Part shown: positions 1 through 8,879 of the stretch, one piece after another
Position numbering within the stretch: position 1 is the stretch's first letter
How the letters are laid out: each line of letters starts with the position of its first letter
Assembly: GCA_002803225.1 (NCBI GenBank)
Contig: NXFV01000467.1
Coordinates: 1 to 29,425 of the forward strand
Length of the DNA: 29,425 bases
Direction of reading: 5' to 3'
Origin: Gamarada debralockiae
Lineage: Eukaryota; Ascomycota; Leotiomycetes; Helotiales; Hyphodiscaceae
The notes under the pieces: generated by a model
What the model was told of the DNA's origin: nothing
The model's database searches: none
What the model saw: the letters and a program-made list of their open reading frames with translations, nothing else
Program-made: the position numbers and the translations under genes

Positions 1-5
1 GTACT

Positions 6-43
6 AGCGCCATATGCACCTCAGTATCAGGGTTCTCATAACA
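6..43 (-). repeat. Left arm of a 38-bp dispersed inverted repeat
   Basis: The reverse complement of 6-43 matches 3873-3910 at 32 of 38 positions, with a core of 23 matches in 25. The two arms face each other across 3.8 kb and bracket the transposase relic and the dead hexose transporter. They could be termini of an old composite insertion or two copies of one small element. Confidence 0.5.
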
Positions 44-797
44 ACAGTGATCAAGGCAGGTTTGACAAAACGTTACCTGCTAAGGTACCTTGGCAGCTGA
101 AATCTCCACAATAGACGGAAAAGACTTCATCTGGCAAATGAACAGTTTCAATGAAAGTTGTGATGTCGTACGAGATATATCACGCGAGCATTCGAAGAAA
201 CGTTCTTCCGCAATATGCTGCTATTCCTTTTAGCCGGGAGGTAATCGTGTTAATCTTTTCCCGAGCAGTCAAAGTTGCTTCCCCCACACATTATCCCCAC
301 AAAAGCGCTCGGCTCCACTTATCGACGCCTCTTGTTCGGTTGCTAGGGGCTATTATATCCGCACTAATTATATTATTTTCCGCACCACCTCGGCTCAAGC
401 CTCGTGGTAAACCTCTTCCAATTGAGATTGGGCGCTTCAACTGCTTCAGGATGTGCACTCCCATGTCAAAGCTTCCTTGTCACTGTGCCGTTTCATCACC
501 AATCTCTATCAAACTCTATTTCCCCACCAACCCAAGTCAACGGAGATGCCCAGTCCCTACTAATATCTTCGCACGAAGGGATTTATACTACTTCTTATTC
601 TTACTAAACTATTAATACGCCTATTATATATTCAGCTGACGCGTATTACTAGTTATATGAAGGATAGAATTTATAGCCAACTTAATATAGATCTTGTTGG
701 CCTAATACCTATAGTAGATTAAGAAGTCGATATATAATTGTAATATATCCTCTTAATTAGTATTTAAAGCTTTGTTAATTCTTCCTTTTGTGTTTTA

Positions 798-947
798 TAT
801 TAGACGGCCTTCGAGACGCGCTTTGAAGAGTTAATAAGGGACGTGAAACTTAGCTGCTGTCTTCGATTTTTTGACTCCTAGCGTTTCGTCGTAGTACTTG
901 ATAGCCTTAGCAATATTTGCCTCTCTTTCTGCATTGAATTTAGTCAT
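798..947 (-). pseudogene. Relic of pogo/Fot1-type transposase, N-terminal HTH part
   Basis: Reading the minus strand from the ATG at 945-947 gives a 38-residue open frame (831-947) beginning MTKFNAEREANIAKAIKYYD, followed by KKSKTAAKFHVPY. After one TAA stop (831-833) the same frame continues as LFKARLEGR. This matches the layout of the psq-like helix-turn-helix that starts pogo/Tigger/Fot1 transposases (an N-x2-KAL-x-Y helix, then a KSxxxAAKxxxVPxxTLxxRLxGR-like stretch). The TAA replaces a position where a glutamine would be acceptable, so a CAA-to-TAA change of RIP type would explain it. Nothing recognisable of the DDE catalytic domain follows in the AT-rich sequence. Family assignment rests on this short motif only. 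Confidence 0.55.
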
Positions 948-984
948 GTTATTGATTTATTATGAATTATTTAAGAATTAAGGG

Positions 985-1022
985 TTGAAAATCGACTGTA
1001 TTGATGAAAAACGACCGTATTG
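985..1022. repeat. 19-bp tandem pair next to transposase relic
   Basis: Two adjacent 19-nt copies, 985-1003 and 1004-1022, match at 16 of 19 positions. They lie just upstream of the start of the minus-strand transposase relic, where pogo/Tc1-like elements often carry subterminal repeats. They may be transposase-binding repeats of the dead element. Confidence 0.5.
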
Positions 1023-1171
1023 CTAAAGCCTACTAATACGTGCGCAGCCGAAAATTAGTGGGTCGGTTGGTCTACGATTACTGTGTTGCGGGGAAATTCA
1101 TTATAATTATCTCTTGCTGCTCCATTACCCAATCCAGTTCTTTGAGTAACACATGCTTCTGGACCGGCAAC

Positions 1172-2927
1172 ATGAGACTCCCTTCAAAATGGTACCAGGT
1201 CAGGTCTTCTAGAAAATTTTGATGAGATTACCAACTAATTTTGGAACAGTTTCTCATCGGAGTATTTGCCAGTCTTGGCAGTCTCCTGTTTGGATATGAC
1301 CTTGGTGTAATTGGACAAGTCATTGCTCCAACAGGCAATGTAATGCTCAGGTGGAATCCGGGAACGTCAGATGTGTAAGTCAAGACCCACTTGCGAGCCA
1401 ACTTCTCTGACTTCCCACAGCGGTTTGATAGTGTCTCTATTCACTGGCGGCGCGTTCTTTGGCGCAATGTTTGCGGGCCCTTCCGGCGACATACTCGGTC
1501 GGAGACTCACAATCCTCGTTGGCGCGGCTATTTTCTGCGTTGGAGGAGCTGTCCAGACTGGCGCCCAGAACATCCCAGGTCTTTACGTCGGACGACTGTT
1601 TGCGGGCCTTGGCGTGGGATTCTTGACAATGATGATACCGCTTTATCAATCCGAGCTTGCTCATCCTTCGATTCGAGGACGAATTACGGCACTTCAGCAG
1701 TTCATGTTGGGGGTTGGTGCTTTGGTAGCTTCCTGGGTCGGCTACGGAACTTTCATCGGTTTCCCAAATACTAGTTCCAAGCAATGGCGCATCCCACTTG
1801 GAATTCAAATCATACCCGCCGCTATCCTTGGGGCCCTGATTCTCTTGTTCCCAGAGAGTCCCCGTTGGTGATCCAACACGGCAGACCGGATGAAGGCTTG
1901 AAGATCCTAGCAAGTCTGCACGCATACGGCAACGAGCAAGATCCGTGGTTTCGTGCAGAGTACGAGCAAGATCCGTGGTTTCGTGCAGAGTACGAGCAGA
2001 TACAGGAGCAAATCACGTACGAGCAGGAATACGAGGCAAGGTCATACAAAGAGCTTTTCATGTCTCGACCCACTTTCCGTCGGTTGCTTATCTGCGTGGC
2101 CCTTCAAGCTTCCATCCAGATGACTGGAGTTTCTGCAATTCAATATTACTCAACTATCATTTTTGTAAGTCTCAAACTCGGTTCGTTCAGGCAAACTTGT
2201 TCTCACTTTTCTCTAGGCAAAGATTGGCATCACCGGCGCCGACACCTTGCGTTTCCAAGCCATCAACTCCGTGATTGCACTGATCGCCCAATTCCTCTGC
2301 ATTATTTTCATCGATCGCTTTGGACGTCGTTGGCCTCTCATAATAGGCAATCTGGGCAATATGGTAACCTTCATCTGGGGAACCATCCTTCTCGCCAAAT
2401 ATCCACCTGGTTCCCCAGGAGGAGGGAGAGGTGCGTAGTGGGGATTTATCTTGTCCACTTGGGTGTACAACTTCAGCTTCTCTGCTACCTGCGGGCCATT
2501 ATCTTGGATCATTCCTGCGGAGGTGTTTGATACGAAGACGAGATCGAAAGGGGTATCGATTGCGACTATGACTAGCTTTGCATTCAATACGATGATTGGT
2601 CAGGTGACAGATGTTGCGATGAAGAATGTGGGATACAGATACTATTACCTCTTCATTGTAGGTCTCCTCCGCTCGGGACTCCTGAGATTCCTTCTGACTT
2701 GATAGGTTTGCAACTTCACCAACGCTCTCTTTTTCTGGCTCTTCCTACCGGAGACCGCAAGGTTGCCGCTTGAGGAGATGAACTACCTTTTCACACATGC
2801 GCCGTGGATTGTACCGGGAAGTAAGCAGGCGGAATATATCTCTCATGATTTGGAGAATCGGGTAGGTGAGTTGGAGCACAAACAGGCTAGTGTTTCCCAT
2901 GCCGAAATTGAGCAGAAGGATGAATGA
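1172..2927 (+). pseudogene. Broken MFS hexose transporter (Sugar_tr family)
   Basis: Fungal hexose/H+ symporter of the major facilitator superfamily. The start MRLPSKWYQ splices to FLIGVFASLGSLLFGYDLG; further family motifs are GRLFAGLGVGF, PESPRW, DRFGRRWPLI, SWIIPAEVFDTKTRSKG and a C-terminal LPLEEMNYLF. Hand-placed introns are 1199-1249, 1375-1420, 2165-2216 and 2658-2705, all GT...AG. Two lesions break the frame. One missing base directly after PESPRW turns the next codon into TGA (1869-1871); the expected LIQHGRPDEGLK continues in another frame. An in-frame TAG (2436-2438) lies before the WGFILSTWVYNFSFS segment. A 30-bp exact tandem duplication (1932-1991) adds ten residues in a cytoplasmic loop but keeps frame. 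All five exons and splice sites survive, so inactivation looks recent, or the lesions are assembly errors. Confidence 0.85.
1932..1998 (+). repeat. 30-bp tandem duplication inside the hexose transporter
   Basis: Exact period of 30 nt: 1932-1961 is repeated at 1962-1991, and the first seven bases recur at 1992-1998. It duplicates the peptide EQDPWFRAEY in the loop after the sixth membrane helix. The lack of any mismatch suggests a recent slippage event. Confidence 0.9.
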
Positions 2928-3872
2928 GTGCTGTTGTGGTGGTCGTGAGTGTTCTTGATTCCATAACTCAGCTCGCAAATATTATAGGCTATTTGAAGTT
3001 TAGAGTAGTCGGGAATGAGTTGATCAGATCTTAGTGAAATCGTGTCTCGCTCACAGCGAGTTGTCCTCCATCTCGTTCTTTTGAAATGTCTCTCTGGGTT
3101 TTTTGTCGAATCAGACAGTATTGTGAGGCAAAATCATGAATGTATTGATATCTAAGGAGGAAGAATCGTGGGGTTACCAGAGCCCGAGATATATGTGAGA
3201 AAAACCGTCACCATAGCAATAAGAAGAGCATAGATCTCATCTGACAGTTTTCAACTCAGGGGACGTAGTTAAAGTTTTTTATCGCGAAAATAATTGCCCG
3301 CAAACTTGTATACGATGGAGTCCAAGGCGCAGAAGTCGCAAGCCTTGCGAGTGAAGAATGGTAGTTAAAAAATTCAAACGTCCTCCTCGATTTGAAAATG
3401 TGTATTCTTGTTCGGACCAGCTCCGGACAGGCGGAATCTCTACGGATAATTCTCCCTGTCCGCCCTTATCAACGGCGCTTCCCGGGCATAATCTTAGTAT
3501 AGTGGGGCCATATAAAATCGATGCAACTGCAGGGTCGGCGGGGGGCGTAGGATATTAGCGCTGCGACCCACAATTAAAGATATACTTACGCTTGGTAGAC
3601 TTTATACAAAGGCCTCTGTTGATGCCGAGAAAGGCTGGCGGATTTACCGACGGCAGCGTCTGAGATAAGCCAGACTCTCCGCGACCTTGGTCCGTTGAAC
3701 CGTGACTGGTTGGAGAAGTGGATGGTCCAATGGGGCATTAAAGTCAGATTAACAAGGCCATGACTGGTTTCCTAGTGTTTCTCATGCGAATTAACGTCGG
3801 TTTTTATTTCATTATTAAATACATAAATAAATTTGATGATGCGCTAGAGTTAAGTAGATTAAAACCTTATTA

Positions 3873-3910
3873 TGTTATGAGTACCCTGATACTGTGGTGA
3901 TTCTGCCGCT
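3873..3910 (+). repeat. Right arm of a 38-bp dispersed inverted repeat
   Basis: Inverted partner of 6-43 (32 of 38 identities by hand alignment). It lies in an AT-rich patch (about 3790-3920) at the right side of the hexose transporter pseudogene region. Confidence 0.5.
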
Positions 3911-4439
3911 GGTTTTAAAATAGGCTTCAAAAGGTTCAATGCGAAAATCTCTCTCCTTCTACAAGGTCTAAACCTCATACACATATATATAATACATCAA
4001 ACAGCCTGGCTCATGGTCGGCTTGCGGACAGTTTACGGGTCGATTTTGCAGCTGTTCCGTCCTTACGGTCGCATTCCTGTTCCTTCAGGATTATTCTGTT
4101 ACAATATAGATATCACGCAAATATCACAGTGCCGTTCCCCATCTTTACAGGGAAAATTACTAAAATACAGGGAGAATCTCTCCCTGAGTCCCCGAAAACA
4201 GAGGATTTTTAAGGTCTGAAACAAAAAATTGTTCCCAAAAAGGTTTCCAATTAAAATGCCTCGCTTAAAGGGGTCCCGCTTTCCGTAGCCCGTCCCCGAC
4301 CTTGACCCCGACCTGGCCCCCCGGGCAGGAAATACCCAGCGGGAAATACCCAGTGCCGCTGAGGGGTTCCGATGGAACCGTGACAAAAGATTTTGGTGAG
4401 GGACGACCAAAAAGTAAAGTAGCCAGTTAGGGGCAGGTT

Positions 4440-4484
4440 GTGGTGCCATTGCTACAAGGAATCATAGAAGAGCAATGGCACCAC
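4440..4484. repeat. Hairpin with perfect 14-bp stem
   Basis: GTGGTGCCATTGCT (4440-4453) is followed after a 17-nt loop by its exact reverse complement (4471-4484). No U-tract or neighbouring gene makes it a terminator. It could be a small foldback element or a recombination scar. Confidence 0.7.
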
Positions 4485-4570
4485 TTGCTTATTGGTCAAC
4501 TCGCTCCCGCCCTTCGCTCCATCCACTCCTCCCTTTTGTTAGATACGGGCTCCGCCCGTCAGTGGAAGCA

Positions 4571-4606
4571 CCTCCCCCCCCCCTCCCCCGCCCCCCACAA
4601 AAAAAA
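4571..4606. repeat. C-tract followed by A-tract, low complexity
   Basis: Runs of C broken by single T and G bases (about 4571-4597) lead into a run of eight A (4599-4606). Such mononucleotide tracts are prone to slippage and sequencing error. Confidence 0.85.
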
Positions 4607-4851
4607 GCGTACGCTCCATAGTCTCCCTCTGGTGTTATTCTATCCACTTGTCCCTTCAATGTACTCTGCACTGGTGCCGCTCAAGGATCGTCAGAGCCCC
4701 TACCCTCCCATTTTCTACGTAATTGTAGTAATGGACCAAACTATGGCACTCGTCAGAAACACTAGTGAGTGCTTCCGTGCTCTGGGGCCTTGCTAGGCCC
4801 CTAGCTTGGGAACATGGTCTCACTTGGGCCTCCGGTGGTGCCCACAAAGTC

Positions 4852-4865
4852 TTAACCCTAACCCT
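4852..4865 (+). repeat. Interstitial telomere-like repeat
   Basis: TTAACCCTAACCCT contains two units of CCCTAA-type telomere repeat, the usual telomere unit of filamentous fungi. Two units are too few to prove a former telomere, but the site marks the start of the strand-skewed region. Confidence 0.45.
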
Positions 4866-4867
4866 CA

Positions 4868-5420
4868 CGTGACATATCCCCTCCTCTATGAACCCATTCC
4901 CACTTCATCACCCTGCCCCCCAGTACTAAACTGAACATCTACTACACAGTACCAAACTAAACGTCTCGACCACAGCAAGAAACTTCTGGAGAAGTATTAA
5001 CAAGAAACTGAACGTCCCGTCAGAACACGAAACTAAACACCTCGTTCTCTAACAAGAACCTGGACACTAAAACAAACTCTCGTACACCGACTCAACTCCA
5101 CCAAACCATGACAATTTTCAAAACCTCTCCTGCTTGTACAACCTAATCATGAGAGAACTCGCTCAAAACACATCCCCTCACAATCAGAACTCGTCTTCAT
5201 CCCCTTCTGCGACATGTTCCAAATATATAACGCTTCAACCTTCCCTTTCAGCGCCCAGCTAAGATATTTCTTCATTCCCTCTCATTGGTCCTTCCCTATG
5301 CTTACCTGAAGCCATCCCCAACTTTCCCAAGTCTACTCCACAACTTCATCACTACTCCTCCCACAAAAATGGCCAAATTAAACCTTAAACTTTCTCATAA
5401 ACTAAAACACTCTATCCTTA
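4868..5420. other. A/C-rich, G-poor strand-asymmetric stretch
   Basis: The plus strand is strongly depleted of G. For example 5041-5100 has about 6 G against 21 C by hand count. Short motifs such as AAACTAAAC and AAACTGAAC recur with variation between about 4926 and 5040. No gene is recognisable on either strand. Confidence 0.6.
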
Positions 5421-5509
5421 ACTCCCCCAAGTTTAAGGGTTGATACCCAAGTATTGGAAGGAGAAACCCCTTTCAAACAAACCCTCTATAATCATAACCA
5501 ACTACATCA

Positions 5510-5555
5510 CGTGGCGGAACGCCACGATAATACGATGATAATCGGATTATTGTGG
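5510..5555. repeat. Overlapping alternative hairpins
   Basis: CGTGGCG (5510-5516) and CGCCACG (5520-5526) form a 7-bp stem with a 3-nt loop. The second arm overlaps CCACGATAAT (5522-5531), which can pair at 9 of 10 positions with ATTATTGTGG (5546-5555). The two folds exclude each other. No gene is obviously controlled by them. Confidence 0.5.
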
Positions 5556-6205
5556 GTCTCTTAAACCATCTCTTCAACGTCCCTTCACGCTTTCTTCAGC
5601 GTCTCTAGACCTCTGACACCAACCATCATGACGTGGCAGTTTTGATTGCGATGGCACAGGAAGCTCAACGAGTCTAGTCAAAGTCGAAGTCGCAAGATCG
5701 GAGAGCAGTTCATTTCAGAATATGTACCCGAATCCCTGCGTAATAGCAGTCTCTTGACCTTCAAACAGCCCAGGCTAATTGCTCCTAGGTTCATATCGCT
5801 TTCGGCAAGTTTTGATCGACGTCAACAGTGTTTCCGTCCGTTTCAACGGTCACATATCTCGCAGAACTGCGACGTGCATGAACAGCTGCTTGAACAAGTA
5901 ATAGGCCGTGTTATTGGCACAAAGAGATTGCAAGAGACGACAGTGACTGGAATAGTCGTAGCTTGATGTTACTCTTCAGAATTTTTGGGTTTATTGCGTT
6001 ATCATAGTCAAATACACAGGAGGGTGGTGCTGACAAAGGTGCTTAAAACAATACTTGAATGCGTCCCTCTGCCATCTTTAGGCTATATAATACGGTAATT
6101 GTGCTTGTAACAAATGCAACCTTGAATTTTGATGCCAGCTCCTACATCCCAACCTGAACGACAACCACGCCTAATGAACCCAATAGCAATATCGATTTCG
6201 TCTTC

Positions 6206-7661
6206 TCAGGAAACAAACGCATCCTGCGGCCGCTGTATCGGCTCAATGGAAGCCACTGAACATTTCCTCCCGAAATCCCCCGTAGTCATCGTGGAAGCGC
6301 TGGGTTGCTCCTTTAATGGGACACTGTGGCCGTACCACATATTTGCGGGGGGCTCGCTGTTGAATTGCTGATTCAGATCCGAATATAGCCCTGTCAATCC
6401 ATTTAAGACAGGCTCGGGCCCATCATCACATCTAAACATATTTGGAAAGTGGTGTTTCGCGAAGGCTTTGAGGCAAGGTAGGCACGAACAAATGATGCCG
6501 GTGTACATCTCGATGATACTGTATTTTGTTAGTAAGAAAATAGAAATGGAAAACACTGGTATTATACATACCACCATATTAAGTTTGGAACGTAGCGCCA
6601 AGTACTGTCTGGGTCTTTGAGGCCGGATGGAATTTCCGCCAACCTAATAATACTAACAGCACATACACTGTACAAAAATGAGTTCAGCTTTCTTCTTTGA
6701 CATTGATGGGCAATCATACAATGAACCTGTCATAAGAATGGCAGTGACTCCTATTTTTCGCCTTGTTCGTAGTTGAAGGGGCCACAATAACCAGATTGGC
6801 AGAAAGAGAATAGTCAAGTCCGTCGCTACATTGAGGGCAGCGCCGGCTAAGAAAGCTTGGCCAATGTTTACACACTTTCCGGGAATATTGAAATCCCAAT
6901 ATTTAGGAATCGGACTGCAGAGGTATAGAAAGGCAAAAGCTCCAGCAAGGCAATAGCCTATCGAGATAAACAAAACGATATACGTTGCAATTCTGAAGGG
7001 AGGGTCAGGTGATAGTCGTATGTAGAATAGCAATATCGAAGCTTTCGTAAAGAGAGTAGCCAGACCGTAGGTTATTGCACCGCCTAGTCCAAGCTGACAA
7101 AATTATGGAGTTAGAAAATTTACTACAAAGGAATTTCAAAAGGGGTGGAGACTTGAAATGAGCTTTACATACACGGATGTATTTTTCAAACTTATCAAAG
7201 GGGACATTCCAGATGTGGACACCAGACCCATTTTTTGTCTCTATTGATGCGTTAGTTGTGCATTTGGAGAAAGACGGATATTGAGTTACGGACGACAGAT
7301 CTGTAAAATGGAATACGCAAGTGCGCACACCTGTAAAGAAAATAAATACTAGTTTCATCGCTGCGGGCTGCCAACAGGACCATATACCAATGCAAGGGTG
7401 ATTGAATCTAGATATTTGATTATCATTTGACGTTCGTATTCCAGAAAACAGAGTCTTACAATCATCGATGTGCAAGTGCTTGGTCAAATAGCGTTTGGTA
7501 TAGAGACGTAACAGTACGAAAATAATGGTGATGGCGGGGCAGAGGAGAGCCGCGAGTATAACACGGTACCCGATTGACTCTGGGTTGCTGAAGTTTGGAG
7601 TCACTCCAGTTGGAGCGGGCCAAGCTCCCATTACGACTGTAGTCGAGTTCATCATGGACAT
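6206..7661 (-). CDS. Fungal rhodopsin-like integral membrane protein, 369 aa
   Basis: A seven-helix membrane protein of the fungal-specific rhodopsin-like family (Pfam Fung_rhodopsin type, sometimes called PTH11-like or SAT4-like). Exons on the minus strand are 7661-7460, 7407-7388, 7330-7294, 7240-7173, 7093-6720, 6667-6572 and 6518-6206, summing to 1110 nt with frame kept at every junction. Family landmarks are WPAPTGVTPNFSNPES at the N-terminus, an HIDDY motif after helix 1, GVHIWNVPFDKF, TKASILLFYIRLSPDPPFR, CSPIPKYWDF, GKC, NVATDLTILFLPIWLLW, and EMYTGIICSCLPCLKAF in the last helix. Exons 2 and 3 are only 20 and 37 nt; the exon 3/4 junction, using the donor GTCCGT, is the least certain. 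The start at 7661 was chosen because it directly precedes the conserved N-terminal block. Such proteins sit in the plasma membrane; ligand and partners are unknown. Confidence 0.85.
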
Positions 7662-8879
7662 CCAACTCCGGTTCCATATAGATGTACTATGGTGGTCTTG
7701 GTGAATGAGGCGATATCCGAAGAAAGCAGTGATGTCTGTTGTCGGCGGTGGAGTATCGTGTGGATAAGTACTACGAACAAGAAATTCGAGTTTCAGCTTT
7801 TCTTGATTTCTGTAGGTCAGAAGCGACTTGTTTGAGATTCCTGGAGCCATAAGCCACAGTAAAATCACATGTGGGATACTGCGTTTCCTCGTGTGGCATC
7901 AAAAGTGGCAGCAAGAGAGGTCGACTGAAAATAACAAGGGACCTGGGAAATGGGACACGCCGCTTATTTCCAATCAGTATACTCTGCACACGCAGAAACG
8001 GTCCGAATGCAGGAATCATGTCAGGCCCAATCACCAGAAGCCGAAGACAGCAGAGGTCAGGGGAACGGCCCGGGAGAGGCTTCCATCTCCCAAGCGACCG
8101 CTTAACGGGTCTCGTTTTCGGATCTCGCGTGGTATCTCGCAATCAGTTCTCTTCCGAAAGCGCCACGGCGCGGCAAAATAAAAATCCGCCTGAAAATTAG
8201 AATTAGTGAGCTCTAGCAGCGATCCCTTCCAAATGTTAACATGCGCCGCTAGGGATCCAGCACAGTCCGCGTCATATCGGACTAATGGCCAAAATGAACA
8301 GGTCCGTGATGCCAATGTCTACCCTAATCTGACGATCTCAATTCAAACACGAAATACTTTCACGGAGTAAGTAAAATATGCTATGACAAGCGTAGAATTC
8401 CTAGAAGTAGAGCCAATGAATCAATCGAGCGCGCTACAAATAGCAGCGACGTAACGACAACTCTTAGGGGCCCACAGCTGGTTCAACATTCTGTCGGTCC
8501 CAGGCTTTTTCTCAAAGCCATTGAAATCACTAAACAATGAGTTCCAGGCGTAAGCCAGGATAGAGCTAGTCATGTTGAAGCGAAAAGCAAATCTTGTTGC
8601 CATACTGTTCCCGTACGTAGCGTAATGCAAGTGTCCCAAATCATCAAGCGACTCCGCATGCACGGTTGTTTTAGAACAGGCGAGGTATCCGCACATCCCC
8701 GCGAGCTATCGATTAATGTTTTTGACTTTATGGCTTTACAGAACAGTACAAGTGGTGATTACTGTCCGAGCACCTGGTGATGTCCACTGTTTTATCAATT
8801 TCTTTCGCAATGCTTTCCTAGTATATTCGCACTTTACTATTCTCTGCTAAGACCTTCATCGTCTCAGAATCCTTCCGCG
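7662..8879. other. Intergenic region between divergent membrane-protein and GMC genes
   Basis: This 1.2 kb separates two divergently transcribed genes and must hold both promoters. Open frames inside (for example 8421-8696 on the minus strand, 91 codons) show no domain, no partner exons and no known motif. I see no repeats or RNA genes. Confidence 0.5.

Larger units (their letters stand above)
1..1171. other. AT-rich, gene-poor left flank
   Basis: No intact gene is seen. The stretch at about 600-1030 is very AT-rich and holds a transposase fragment (798-947) and a short tandem repeat (985-1022). An open frame of 154 codons at 151-615 has no recognisable domain and looks like chance. Positions 6-43 are an inverted copy of 3873-3910. 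The most likely reading is a decayed transposon landing site upstream of the dead hexose transporter. Confidence 0.6.
2928..6205. other. Gene-free, low-complexity 3.3-kb region
   Basis: No open frame here has recognisable motifs or a convincing intron pattern. It contains an AT-rich patch (about 3790-3920), a small hairpin at 4169-4185, two similar GGAAATACCCAG segments near 4327-4351, a 14-bp-stem hairpin (4440-4484), a C-tract followed by an A-tract (4571-4606), a telomere-like TTAACCCTAACCCT (4852-4865), a long stretch poor in G on the plus strand (about 4868-5420), and further palindromes (5510-5555). A 106-codon frame at 5646-5966 resembles nothing I know. Confidence 0.6.

Noticed and set aside
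151..615. 154-codon open frame on the plus strand
   Set aside because: No domain, no intron partners, composition like translated non-coding DNA; it lies in a decayed flank.
1437..1925. 162-codon minus-strand frame
   Set aside because: Shadow of the hexose transporter exon on the opposite strand.
4852..4865. True telomere or chromosome end
   Set aside because: Only two units, with unique sequence and genes on both sides.
5646..5966. 106-codon plus-strand frame
   Set aside because: No recognisable motif, no splice structure around it and no neighbour context; kept only as a note.
8421..8696. 91-codon minus-strand frame
   Set aside because: No known motif and no adjoining exons. It could be a C-terminal fragment, but nothing supports that.
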